A DNA stretch of 64,000 bases. It comes from Letharia columbiana (taxonomy: Eukaryota; Ascomycota; Lecanoromycetes; Lecanorales; Parmeliaceae). The stretch's first letter is position 1. Every line of letters begins with the position of its first letter. The stretch covers positions 109,501-173,500 of the forward strand of contig NW_023501068.1 of assembly GCF_014066305.1 (NCBI RefSeq), read 5' to 3'. Positions 35,092 through 46,097 of this stretch are shown piece by piece. The translations under genes and the position numbers were made by a program. Under the pieces are notes generated by a model. That model did no database searches. It saw only the letters and a list, made by a program, of their open reading frames with translations, and was not told the DNA's origin.

Positions 35092-36837
35092 ATGCCAATC
35101 CTTAATGAATTTCATCGCTCGACAACTCACCATCGCAGGCGAACGCCACCATTAAGCGTACCTTTAGAACGAATCGAGAAAGCTGGGTTAGACACAGCCG
35201 ACTACTGCCTGCAGCCATCATCTATCCCCGGGGTACTGACTACCCAGCCACGAGCATCGGTCATGACGGAAGAAGACATGATGCGCTACTTCCAGGATGC
35301 GGGTTTGGACATAGCAGACTTTGACATAACACCCTCGCACATTCGAGGCGCCCGGATTACCAAAAAGGCACATCAAACCTCACTATCCGAAGAGGGTGAA
35401 ACAATGGGCCGCATTTTCGAGAAGGCACACCTGAACATAACAGATTTCTTTGTACGACTCTCACCCACCGGAACCGGGCTCACAGTTGTGCCGGCAAAGA
35501 GCACACCAATTCGTCCTACCTCGGCTGCCATTTGCTTCTCAGACCTTCCCGGAGATATATTATACACTGTTGCCGAGCACTGTGACCGCCATGACCTGCT
35601 ACGCTTTTGCCTAGCGTCGAAAGCTACGATGGAAGCAAGCGTCCCTCATATCTATCGGCATGTGGACCTCAGCACGCACAATCGAGGTCTCGTTGATTGT
35701 TATGGGTACGAGCCGCGGAAAAACTTGGCGTTGTATGGACCTCGGGAAGAGCATTCGGATAGTGTAAGGTGCATCAATATACCGGTGGATATGATATCGA
35801 GGCAGGAGACTTTCATTAAGACCCTGATGAACCGGGCGGAGTACAGGAAGTACGTCCAAGTGTTGATTTGGACGTTCTTGCCACCAACTGGCCATTGGCG
35901 AAGATTCAGCAACGACGTCGCGAAGCCTGCTTTCTGGGACCTAATGAGATACCTCGACAATGTCAGGAAGTTTGATCTGGCAGACCTTTCGCAGCATTGG
36001 AGTACCGTGTCTCCACGACCTTCCCTATTACAGGGTCCGTACTTTCCCAATGCTTCTGCCGTACGTCTACTCGGCGTAATGGAGCCAGTTATAGCCGTGT
36101 CGATACTGTCGACGATCGATCCAACGAAACTGGTAAGCCTCACTCTTGACAACGTTCAGTGCTGCGGCAAGGCCCCATACGGCACGGTGTTTGCGCCTGT
36201 TCCAGGGTCGCGTCCGTCGCCTTTCAAGGGGGATACAAAAGCCATATTGCCGCAGTACAGGAAGTGGTGGTCGGCGGATTCGGATTTCGTTTGGCCGGGC
36301 CTTATGAGAGGCCTGTTGAAGCATCTCACCGGTCGCTGCACGGGATTGAAGTCGTTGACCCTACGCAAAGTGGGTGATAGGAATGTTGAGGAATGTGACC
36401 TGTTGCGGGGGATGAACGAATGCTTTCTGCTGGCTGAATGGTCCGCCTTCATCCAATCGGTGTCAGGAACTTTGGAAGAATTCAGATTCGAGCAAGGACC
36501 GCGACAGGAACGTCAATTCGATACGAGTATTCGTGTTCATCCGGTCCGGATGATGGATAGGCTCTTTGGATCTACAGTGTTCCCTGTGCTTCTTGCCGGA
36601 CCATGGCCGCGTTTGAAGATGATGGAGGTCAGAGGGGTGAGATCGTGGATCGGTCACGGGATGAGGCTTCGGAAAGTCAAGATTGAGGAGCAATACGAAG
36701 GCGTGCCGTTCGTTGTCTCGTTAGAGGATCAACTCAAGGCGGCAGTGGGGCGAGGCGTAAGCGTGATTGTGGAAGGGAAGGGTAGGACGTTTGATCTGGT
36801 GGGAAGACCAGGGCTGTGCGGGACACGGATGTCATGA
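35092..36837 (+). CDS. F-box protein B with N-terminal three-fold repeat
   Basis: A single-exon 581-aa protein from ATG 35092. The F-box is at about residues 148-190 (CFSDLPGDILYTVAEHCDRHDL). The C-terminal part is a degenerate leucine-rich region (ASAVRLLGVMEPVIAVSIL, KSLTLRKVGDRN, FRFEQGPRQER, WPRLKMMEVRGV). It is a clear paralogue of the gene at 26.4 kb, sharing DLS-HNRG, LRKVG and FEQG blocks in the same order. Unlike that copy it has about 145 extra N-terminal residues containing three related segments: IEKAGLDTADY (28), FQDAGLDIADF (67) and FEKAHLNITDF (109). The frame is intact. It probably acts in SCF ubiquitination; the target is unknown. Confidence 0.8.
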   Translation: MPILNEFHRSTTHHRRRTPPLSVPLERIEKAGLDTADYCLQPSSIPGVLTTQPRASVMTEEDMMRYFQDAGLDIADFDITPSHIRGARITKKAHQTSLSEEGETMGRIFEKAHLNITDFFVRLSPTGTGLTVVPAKSTPIRPTSAAICFSDLPGDILYTVAEHCDRHDLLRFCLASKATMEASVPHIYRHVDLSTHNRGLVDCYGYEPRKNLALYGPREEHSDSVRCINIPVDMISRQETFIKTLMNRAEYRKYVQVLIWTFLPPTGHWRRFSNDVAKPAFWDLMRYLDNVRKFDLADLSQHWSTVSPRPSLLQGPYFPNASAVRLLGVMEPVIAVSILSTIDPTKLVSLTLDNVQCCGKAPYGTVFAPVPGSRPSPFKGDTKAILPQYRKWWSADSDFVWPGLMRGLLKHLTGRCTGLKSLTLRKVGDRNVEECDLLRGMNECFLLAEWSAFIQSVSGTLEEFRFEQGPRQERQFDTSIRVHPVRMMDRLFGSTVFPVLLAGPWPRLKMMEVRGVRSWIGHGMRLRKVKIEEQYEGVPFVVSLEDQLKAAVGRGVSVIVEGKGRTFDLVGRPGLCGTRMS

Positions 36838-38276
36838 TGGACAATTGGGATGCAGAGACTTACTAGTAGTCAGCTCTTGCGTTGGAGACAGTTGCGGGAG
36901 ATATTATTATTTATTATGTGACCGCAGAGAGCATTGTTGGAGGAAGAAGGGGGGGGAGGAAGGAAGGAAGGAAGGAAAGAAGGAAAGCAGGCACTGTTCT
37001 CGACGGTGTATGTATTGCGTGCTGGATAGTAAAGTAGTTAGATGAATGGTTCCGCTCCAAGCGAAGGAAATAGACGAGCACAGCCAGTAAAAGGTAATGT
37101 TCGCATGAGAGTAATATGTCAGACAGGGGCGCCCTATTTGTCATATGCAGCACATGTACGAGTACATGAGCATGCCGTATTAACCGAGCAGTCAATTCAG
37201 TCGTAGCGACGGTGGACTTGTTCTTCCATCGTGAATGGAAGCAATTCTACGATGACAGGCAGGAGGCAAGATGAATAGAGAAAGAAGCTAATGGGTTAGC
37301 AGCAGTCATTTTGCATGGCAGTGACCACGCTTGTTCCTTCCTCCTTCCAACCCAAGGGCAGCTTCCTAATTATAATAATATATGTACTTTTCATCTCTTG
37401 TATGATGATGCTACAAGTACACTAGGTACTGCTTGACCCCTCCGTGGCAATGAATGCTGTGCTCTACTCGTATTCATCCCTTTCCGCTAATCTTATGCTC
37501 ATGTAATACGCGCTCGGTTCGCACAGAATGATCTGATGCTAGCTTCTCAATTCTTGCTTCGACCCCTTCTACCTAGTAAGTGCTCTACCTATTAATCCCC
37601 GCAAAAATGACAAATCAGACATGTTGCATGTTAAGGTCTGGCGTACGCAGCTTTGTGTCATCCACTCTAGCTTCCGAGTATGAGGCATCATATTCTCCCC
37701 CAACCATCGAATCCCAGACTGTGTCGACCAATCATCTTCCATCCATTGGCATCCCAATCATGCGGCCCGTCGTCATTGCTCTTAGCATTTCATCTTCGAT
37801 TTGGGACGATCCTCGCCCTATCCAAATTCCCTTGGACCCCCTCTGACGGCAATGGCGTTTTCCATCAGCCAATCCTGCTCGTGATCATGGCTGATTCATC
37901 ATATCTTGGCAGAGCTAGACTCAGATCAGCGGCGGCTGTGCAGATCATGTCATCAGTTAGCGCGTCATAGCTGGCCTGTGCGGTGGCAGGTGGAGGCTAC
38001 CATCAGGCGATTTGCGGGACCTGCATTTTTCTCCTTTCTCCGTGACTGGCCGCTTGTGGAGAGATAAAAGTATCTTACCTTACTTTACATTTCAACCTTT
38101 TTCCTTTATAAACAACTCTTCAATACTCGTATACTCTGCCTTCCAGCAAACACCGCCTGCCACACCACACCTACCCCATCACCCAGTCTTCTGATATACT
38201 CATAATTTTCAACCACCCATCAGCGACTCAACAAGACCACTTCCCACACCACCATTCTCCATCCCCTCACCAAACA
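36838..38276. other. intergenic with a GGAA microsatellite
   Basis: 1.4 kb. A short GGAA/GGAAA repeat lies at 36949-36988. A TATAAA at 38107-38112 with a pyrimidine-rich leader precedes the gene at 38277. Nothing else is recognised. Confidence 0.6.
38107..38112 (+). promoter_or_regulatory. TATA box upstream of the 38.3 kb gene
   Basis: TATAAA sits 165 bp before ATG 38277 and is followed by a C/A- and CT-rich leader, the usual arrangement for strongly expressed filamentous-fungal genes. Confidence 0.45.
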
Positions 38277-38672
38277 ATGGCCTCCCCAATCCCAACCACC
38301 TTCGCCACAGACTCCACTCCCCAAGAATCATTCGCCGCACACTACGACCTCGACAACCCCATGGAATCCGTCAACTCATACTCACGGTAAGCTCCCATCC
38401 ACCCTCTCCTCCCCCCCTCCTGCCCCACCCTTCGTTGCCCCCCCGTCTCCGAAGCGCTCACGCCCACCGTCCCCATCACCCCCCCAGTCCCCAGCGAAGC
38501 ACCCGCTGACTCGATCGTCCAATCAATACAGACTGATGCACCAACACACCAAACGTCAAATGGACCTCGCCACCCGCTCCAGCCGCCGCGCTCCCGCCGA
38601 CCAAGGCGTCAGCAGCATGGGCCAGCTGTCGGCGAGGGTAGCACCGATAGCGTGGACAATTTGCAGCAATGA
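38277..38672 (+). CDS. small conserved-looking protein, one frame disruption near the end
   Basis: Exon 1 (38277-38386) gives MASPIPTTFATDSTP...SVNSYSR. After a 145-bp intron, exon 2 starts at 38532 with LMHQHTKRQMDLATRSSRR, a pattern I associate with a short Pezizomycotina-specific protein family of unknown function. Read literally, the frame runs on to 38799 through a (CA)n microsatellite. One missing G at TCGGCGAGG (about 38629) would instead end it in GEGSTDSVDNLQQ and stop at 38672, 83 aa, which looks far more natural. The splice signals are GTAAGC and TACAG. Confidence 0.6.
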
Positions 38673-38718
38673 GAGCTCTACCTTCCCGGCTCGCCTTATC
38701 TATCTCCGAATCGCCCCC

Positions 38719-38740
38719 CACACACACACACACACACACA
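38719..38740 (+). repeat. (CA)11 dinucleotide microsatellite
   Basis: A pure CA run in the probable 3' UTR of the 38.3 kb gene. Confidence 0.95.
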
Positions 38741-39256
38741 TTGAACTTGAAATTGTACCCGCACGCACGCAAGCATTACGGAGAGAGAGAGGAAAATGAC
38801 CGCGGCGTTTGAGTACGCTTTGCGGCTCTGATTGAGTCGATTGTATGAGACACGAGCGATGGGGCACGCGTATTCGGGGCATGGAGTTGGGGTCGCCGGT
38901 CGCTTGGGGTGGGCTTCTGTTAAGCGTTGCGTAATGTATCTTGGATAGATAGGGCTAGATGGTTGATGAAATCTCTGAAGACGAATCTATGAACCTGATC
39001 AATCAATAGCCCTCTCGTGTGCCTTGCTGATGGTAGCGTTTTTTCGTCGTGGTGTTCAAGATTGTTCCAGCGTAGTGGTGTCGCATGCGTTGATGTCGTG
39101 ATGGTGGGCTTTTTGGTCTGGCGTTGCGCAAGTGCTGTAGTTCCCATGAGCTAGGAGTGGGTGAGTGGGTGAGTGAGTGAAGATGCATCGGGTCGTCCGA
39201 TCTTCAAGGGTGGAAGAATGTTGTATAGTCATCATGTGAAGAAGATGAAGATGTAA

Positions 39257-39300
39257 TCTTGTATGTGTGTTTACTACCAATCTTGTATGTGTTTACTACC
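39257..39300. repeat. short tandem duplication, about 22 bp
   Basis: AATCTTGTATGTGT(GT)TTACTACC occurs twice in a row with a 2-bp length difference. Confidence 0.8.
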
Positions 39301-39318
39301 GACACGGCTCACTCCACC

Positions 39319-39505
39319 CCCCTGTTTTATGCCCTCGGATAGACTACCACGATGTCATGAAATACCCAGCAAATTGACACTTCATCTCTTGATAAGAACA
39401 CACACATCTCCCTCCCTGTTTTATGCCCCTCGGATAGATACCACTGTCATGAAACACCCAGCAAATTGTCACTTCATCTCCTGATAAGAACACACACATC
39501 TCCCT
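39319..39505. repeat. tandem duplication, two diverged copies of about 94 bp
   Basis: Copy 1 (39319-39412) and copy 2 (39413-39505) share CCTGTTTTATGCCC, CCAGCAAATTG and GATAAGAACACACACATC. They differ by several substitutions and small indels, so the duplication is older than the one at 26.1 kb. It lies just past the 3' end of the HDA2-3 gene. Confidence 0.85.
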
Positions 39506-39600
39506 CCCCTCTCTCTATCTCTTTCCTGATGAATAACCACCGTCCCCGCTCCACTCCGACCCCCAAAAGCAAGCTACCCGTCAAGAATTCAACCGACTGC

Positions 39601-42600
39601 TCAACCCGCTCGCCGCCTTGGCCCCCCCGCCGAGCATGCCGGCGGCGGGGCTCGCGCCGCGGGAGCCGCCGCGGGGGAACGGGGCTGCACGCTCGAGCCC
39701 CGCGTCTGCACGCCGCCCCGGCCGCGCTTCAGCTCCGCCATCTGCTCCTCCTTGCGGCGGATCAGGTTGTCCCGGCTCTGGACCGTGGCCTTCTGGACGG
39801 CCACCTCCTTCCGCAGGGCCGTGATCGTGCCGTCGTTCCTCAACTCCTTCCGCTTGATCTCGTTCTCGGCGGCCTGGCGGAGGAGTCCGGGCTGCTTGGC
39901 TTCGAGGGCGGCGAGTTCTCGGGTCGCGGCGGTGGCGGCGGTGGAGGCGTCGGTCCAGAGGCGTTTGGTGAGCTCCCAGTCTTTGGTCAGGTTGTCCATC
40001 TTTTTGTTCTTTGCGAGGACCTCGGCTTCAAGCTCACGGATCCGAGCGTCTTTGATGGCTGTGTCGCGGACCGTCGGGTCAGGGTGGTTGACGAGCTCGA
40101 GACGGGCGGCCGTGAGGTCTTTCTGAAGGGTGCCACGCTCGCCTTTGAGAGCTAGGATCTCGGTTCGAGATCTGCCATTGTCTCTCTTGGCCTTCTCAAG
40201 CTCAGCGGCTTGCTCTTGGATCGTAGCGTAGCGGTTGCCGGCCTTCTCGCGCAATTCTTCGTAGTCGTACTGGCGGCGCTCGTGCCAGTATTCAAGGCTC
40301 TTGATTTTCTCGTTCATCTGCTTCTTCTCGCCTTCCCAGAGCTTTTCAGTGACCTTGCATTCTTGGATATCTGCCGTAAGGCTTTCGATGGTAGGCTGTG
40401 AAGTGTTAGTGACACAGAAAAGGCAGGGTTGTGTTGAGGACTCACAGGACTGTTGAGTCGGCCTGCATTGTAATCTGCAAGCATCTTCCGCTTCTTGGCT
40501 TGGACTTCTAAAGAGTCGCCATGTTCGAGGTCCTGTAGATAGTTAGCAAGTCGGGTAGCGGACATGGTTCCAAACAAATACGGGGCTTACAAAAGGACGC
40601 CCCGCACGCGGAAGGGCATCTGGGTTCTTTGGATTCGTGATGAGTGGCAGGACCGGATTGGGATAGTATTTGGGCGCTCCTTCAGGCTTGTAGATGTCTG
40701 AAATGTCAGATATAGCGTCGGACAGGGACGAGTCGGAATCCATGATGGGCAGGTTTTCGATGGGACGGATGTTTGCTAGAGTCCAAGCGGATGTTTCAAA
40801 GCCTGAGTTGGAGAATTCAAAGACTTGTTGAGCACTGGCTGCTGGACCAGGTTCGTCAAGTTCGAGTTGACCAACCGAGCGTTGTGTATGCCAAACGCAG
40901 AAAATAAGTTTGCGGATCCTGTCGATAGGCTCTAGCGAGCGCGCTAAACACAGGTCCAGGTGCTCGACAGAGCTGTACACAACCAGTCGAATCACGGGTG
41001 TCAACTGATCACCGCTTGCCCTAGGTTCTCGCGATTCCGTGATATGGGTATCTTTCGCATTGAACGTTTCATCAAACGCGATGATCAGTTGTACAGGCGG
41101 AAAAGAGATGGCCTCCCCTGAGGGTATGATACTCACCACCTGCAATCCAGATTGATCTGGATTCTGTGGTCTCGGTCCGTTTGTCTTCGTGTCTGGTCTT
41201 ACATAAGACACATTTTTTCCTTTCAGAAACATCTCAATGATATCCAGAAGATGGCCTGGCTTTGCAATTACCGCAATATCTATTCGACTCTCTTTAGTAA
41301 GAGCCAAAAGGTGTCCCAGAAATTTGAATTTCTCGCTGGATAGCTCAGCATATAGCGCTTCTTCCTCGGGGTTTATTTCTTCCTGGCTACCTGGTCCTCC
41401 ACCTTCGAGGCCGATATGGGTAGCCACATTGCCAAGTCGATACAAAAGTGTGTTCAGCCTCTCCACGATTTCTTCGCCGATCCTTTCTTCCGTCATGTTT
41501 CTGCTTATGGCTTGTGAATGGTACTCAATGGTGTCCACGTACTGACTCAATATACGGGGTTGCATCGGCAGAGTAACGACAAATTCCCTTGGTCCCAAAT
41601 TTCTCACCTTGAGAGTAGTCGTCTGGCTCTGCAGTGGAGATGCCTCTTTGTGCATCGAGAGCTTACTCGGAGTGGTTGGAGTGTGGGGAGCCGATTGAGG
41701 ATTGCGCGCTGGCAGTGAAATCTCCTTCAGGATCATGGACGGCTGAATCTCTAGTCGTTCTGGCTCTTCTTGAATTTGATAGGGAGCCTTCGCTGGAATG
41801 ATTGAGGGTGATGCTATGGAGCGCGACGACTGTGCAGCAATTGGTGACTGGACACGCACACGTAGCTCATCTCTCGTCACAGAAGGCGAGGGTCTAGCAG
41901 TCGAGAGTGGCGGTCTCGGTTGCTTATCAAGGCTTGGATCTGGAGACCCTCCAGCAGCTGATACTTGCGATCGCTCTGGTTGGTCCGGGACCAACGATGA
42001 CGGTCCAACGTTTGTCGCCGTTTGGGAGCCTTCATGATCATCTCGGGTTAACGATGGAGACGCTCGAGATGTAGAAGATTCGGAATGCTGTCGCTTCCCA
42101 CTACGCGCCGCCACTCTCTTCGCTTCGCCGTCTTCACGGATTCTCTTGAGCGTCGCTCTAATCCGTAGTGGTTGCATGCCTTCAGGCAAGCCGTTCTCGT
42201 TCGGAGCCATGTCAGACATAATGTCTTCTGAACTCGATGGTGGCTTAGGAGGTTCTCGAGAGTCCAAAGTATCCGGCAGCTGTACTCGACTGGCTGGGAT
42301 TGATGAACTGTCAGTCCTTGTGGAGCCACGTACGGGATCTTCAAGGTCAGTGATGCCTTCTTTTGAAGGTTCTGGATGATTCTGTTTGGTTGACTGCGAA
42401 TTTGGGTCTCGTAGGCTCAAGATCGAGTCGTCTGTTGTTGTGGCTTGTGAGGGGTGGCTATTGTCGCTGGGATCTTCTGAAACCGCAAAAACTTCCAAGG
42501 CAGCAGAACGTCGTCGTCTTTGGCGTTCTTTCGCTTCGGAGACGGCCGTAGAGGTACTCTGATGCGGATCGATTCTGCGCGTTGATCTGGCTACGCTCCT

Positions 42601-44181
42601 TGATGATATATCAGAAACCTCCTCCACAATTTGTGAATTTGGCTGTGCGTTCTGCAATTGATCTTCTGTATTGCAACTAAGTCTATAATTCTTTCCACGT
42701 AAAATTGCTTTGAAGGTATCAGATCGCGGTTGGACGTACCTGCTGACGTGATAGAGATTCGAGAACCTTGACTTGCAAGAGCTAAAGGAACTTGTGTCTG
42801 GAAGACGAGACTGTCGGTAAGGCTATGGTCTACCGCGTGACTTGGATGTGACCTTCGATCAGCAGATCCTGGGACTTGTACTTCCGAAGACCCTTGACGC
42901 TGCTGAATATGCCCTGCTCCTGCTGGAAGAGGAGACTGCAAGTCTGCTGAACTATGAATGACCTGTTCGTGTATAATATGATGATCACTCGGATGCTCGG
43001 AGACGACGGCTCGGCGCCGGCGTCGATCGTGGTGGGTGGAGGTAGGGTCAGAGGTACTGCGAGGTAGCGAAGGAAATCGAGCTCCGAAAGGAGACTCTAA
43101 GGACGACTCTGTTGTGATTGGAGCTGGCTCAGATCTAGACCTTTCAGAGGTAATAACAGAAGGCTCGCTAGCTGCTAGCACGACAGCTGAAGAATCTTCG
43201 ATGGAATCGCTGGCCTCTGCAACTCCACAAGTGGATAACTCAAAGTCAGTGCTGTTTTGCAAAACACGAGATTGGTGGGTTGGTGGGGACCGATCTGCGC
43301 TGAGCACTGCTAAAGACGTGGTTGACGTGGGGTTGTAGCTAGAAGATCCAGGAAGAGACTGTGAATCAGGTATGATACCGTTGCTGTGTGGCGGAGATGT
43401 GGCAGGAGCAGGTGAAGATTCCCCAAGTCCAGAATTTGGATGTGGTAGAAGCGAAGATGAGTTTCCCTGAGTGGATAGAGAAGATTGATAGGCAACGTAT
43501 AGGCCTCTATCAAGACTGCTGTGCTGCGAGACCTGTACAATGATATTGGGAGGGTTGAATTTGGAGTGGGATGGAGGATGTTCCAAAATTCTTGATGTGC
43601 TTCTATTGTGGTTTGGAGAGTCGCTGTTATTTGTTTTGTGAGAAGAAGTCTCGCTGATATGCTGAGGCTGAGGTCTTCGGGTTTCGACAACTGTGTCACT
43701 GGTCGTGCAATCTTTATTTGCACCTGGCCGCCTTCTTCTTCGTCTCTGTCGTTTAGGTCTATCCGAGAGACTTTGAAGGGCAGATGAGTGTTTTAGTTCC
43801 CAAGCCTTTACTGCGGCTGTATTCACGTGCGTCTTAGGTTGCTAATTGATAGTTAGCGCCTACCAAAGAAGCAGACTATCGAATCACTGAAGATAATGTA
43901 GAGGGCAGAAATGCATGTCTGATATCTGTACCTACCCAATCTGGTTTGAACCTTTCTCCGGTTATGGGATCGTCCGCCCAATCGATCAGATACTGAGTTG
44001 ACCTTTCTCCAATGATAGCTTTGATGCTGTACACAGGGCTTGAAGGATTGCTCTGGCTCCCTTGCGTAGGCTCTACAGATTCTTCTTGAGATTGCCAGAG
44101 ATCCGACAGCAACCTGGCTCTCTTCGATAGAGTTCTCTCTGTTCCTGGATCTGGACTATTCCTGCGTTTTCGAGAACTCAT
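39601..44181 (-). CDS. chromodomain protein with HDA2/3-like domain and C-terminal coiled coil
   Basis: Probably a subunit of a class II histone deacetylase (HDA/HCHC/SHREC-type) silencing complex; complex membership is inference. Exons are 44181-43936, 43841-42740, 42665-40591, 40532-40446 and 40395-39601, giving 1434 aa. A chromodomain lies at about residues 50-90 (VYSIKAIIGERSTQYLIDWADD, GERFKPDW, split by intron 1). It is followed by about 700 disordered Ser/Pro-rich residues, then an HDA2/3-like region at 809-1037 (FVVTLPMQPRILSQYVDTIEY, FKFLGHLLALTKES, IRLVVYSSVEHLDLCLARS), then a long coiled coil from about 1180. The last about 20 residues read as Arg/Pro/Ala junk in a GC-rich stretch. 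One base missing in the C5 run near 39675 would change the end to MLGGGAKAASGLSSRLNS with a stop at 39581, a better C-terminus. Confidence 0.82.
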
Positions 44182-46097
44182 TATGCAATTGACATGATTG
44201 GTTGCGGGAATCTACTGAAGACATTTGGGGTGTCTATACATCTCAATTGGGGGTTTCAATGGCCATTAAGCAGCAGTGCATATACTCACATAGGTCGTCT
44301 TGTGATATCGGAGAAGGTGAGCGGAAGTGAATGCGATGCTTTGACGAATCTGGTTAGCGCTGATCAAAAAAACGCGCTAGCTATCGACTAGCCGATTACC
44401 TAGTCCGTTTGTTCACCACACATTGTTCATGCGCTGTTTTTCGTTGGAACAGGTACTTGTTATTCCATAACTGATGTTGGCTTCATGCACTGGTTTTCTT
44501 GGATTGAGGACAACAAAACTCCTTATCTACTACTTCAAGCTTCTTCTTTTACATGGCGCGTCTCGCTGTTTATGACTTTTAATGGGTGGCGTAGGCAGAG
44601 TATAGTATCAGGGTTTTTCAAGATACACATTTTCATTGCATTTTCTGCATTTTCTCGGAGTATGTATGTACTGATATTACAAAACGAAGAATCGATAACA
44701 AGAGCCTTGAGGACACAGCGACTCGTTTCTTTGACCGTATGCAGTGGTCCTACTTGGGTGAACGGGGCGTGGGCAGGGGAGTGGTTCAATTGGAAGACGC
44801 AGTCTAGTAAAGAGGCGTCAAAGAAAAGGTACCCGGGGAGCTGGATCGAGAAGCTTTGCCTCACGAATGTTCAAAATGGAGATCTCGAAGCACAAAAGAT
44901 CTCGAGATGCTCCATGGATAAGCGGGAAAGCGAGCAGACAGAAACAGTAGTAGCAGTTGGCGGCTGACAAGCAGCAGAGATTCGTTTTCCAATAACATCG
45001 TAATAAGAGGCAACCTATTCTTCCTATGGCAAATTTCTATACTGTCGGATCGAAAGTCTTGCACGATTCGTTCACGGGTATTTCCAAATTGGGTCCGACT
45101 ACTGCTCTCGGCTCTGGCTGTATCGACGGACTGTAGTATTGACGCCGCGAAACTCCACTTCATAGGTCCTCCCAGCCGTATGGAAGTTGCGTTGCGGAAA
45201 GGCCCTCATTTGGGATGCCGTGATGTTGTCGGGTCGTGGTCATCAGATAGTTGGATGTCAAGACGGTGCATCACATGTAATTAAACCTTTAAAGAGTAGC
45301 CCAGTCCAGGCTGGCTCAAGCAGTTGCCATTTTTCCGAAGATAGCAATATTTAGTCCGTGGCAGCTCTGTTCAGGCAAGCTCATGAACGTATGGGCGTAT
45401 TCGATCTGGTCCAGCAAAGTCCGTGAGGAGCGTTCTTGTCTCTATACCCATTTTTGAAGTGACAATAGTATACCTGACACTGTCAGAACATTGACCCATA
45501 GCTATGGCTGTACAGGCAATCCTCTTTTGGTGGGTTGCTCAGATCAATTTGGAGATATATTCAAGGAATGCAAGCAGCTCTCCAGGCCTTTGAGACTCGT
45601 CACAATTCGAAGGTTTCTTGAACTCCACACTGCTCGGCTATGGCGCGGTGGATGTCTGCTAGGAGGTCTAAGAGGGGAGGAACTGTCATTCCAGATACGT
45701 GTGATGTGTTGATCTCCGTCTCCATGGTTCTTGACCTATAGATCTTTAATATGATTGAGGGGCTTTCCTTCCATTGGTGAACTTAGCATGTGGGTTTTCC
45801 ACCTCCACAAGTCTCACCTTCCTTTGATCAGGTGCTACCACAGGCAGAAATCTGCAAGGATGAGGTAGTATCATTCAGAATAAGACTCGATGTTTTCGGC
45901 AATCTTTGATAGTAAAGCGGACCGGATAATTCGAGCTCCCTTCAAATTGATGTTTACATGTGAAGGTGCTTTTCGTTCAGAAGCATGTCTATCATCAAAC
46001 ACAAAATCAGGTTACAAGAAAGCATTCAGATTTTCGATGTAATAATCTGGATTGTTGACACAGCAATAGACCAATGAATCTTGGGAGTCAAGAGGAT
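44182..46097. other. intergenic, nothing recognised
   Basis: 1.9 kb. A 160-codon plus-strand frame at 44485-44967 overlaps a minus-strand frame and has no domain or start context. No RNA genes were found by eye. Confidence 0.5.

Noticed and set aside
44485..44967. 160-codon plus-strand frame
   Set aside because: No recognised domain, overlaps an open frame on the other strand and lacks splice or promoter context.
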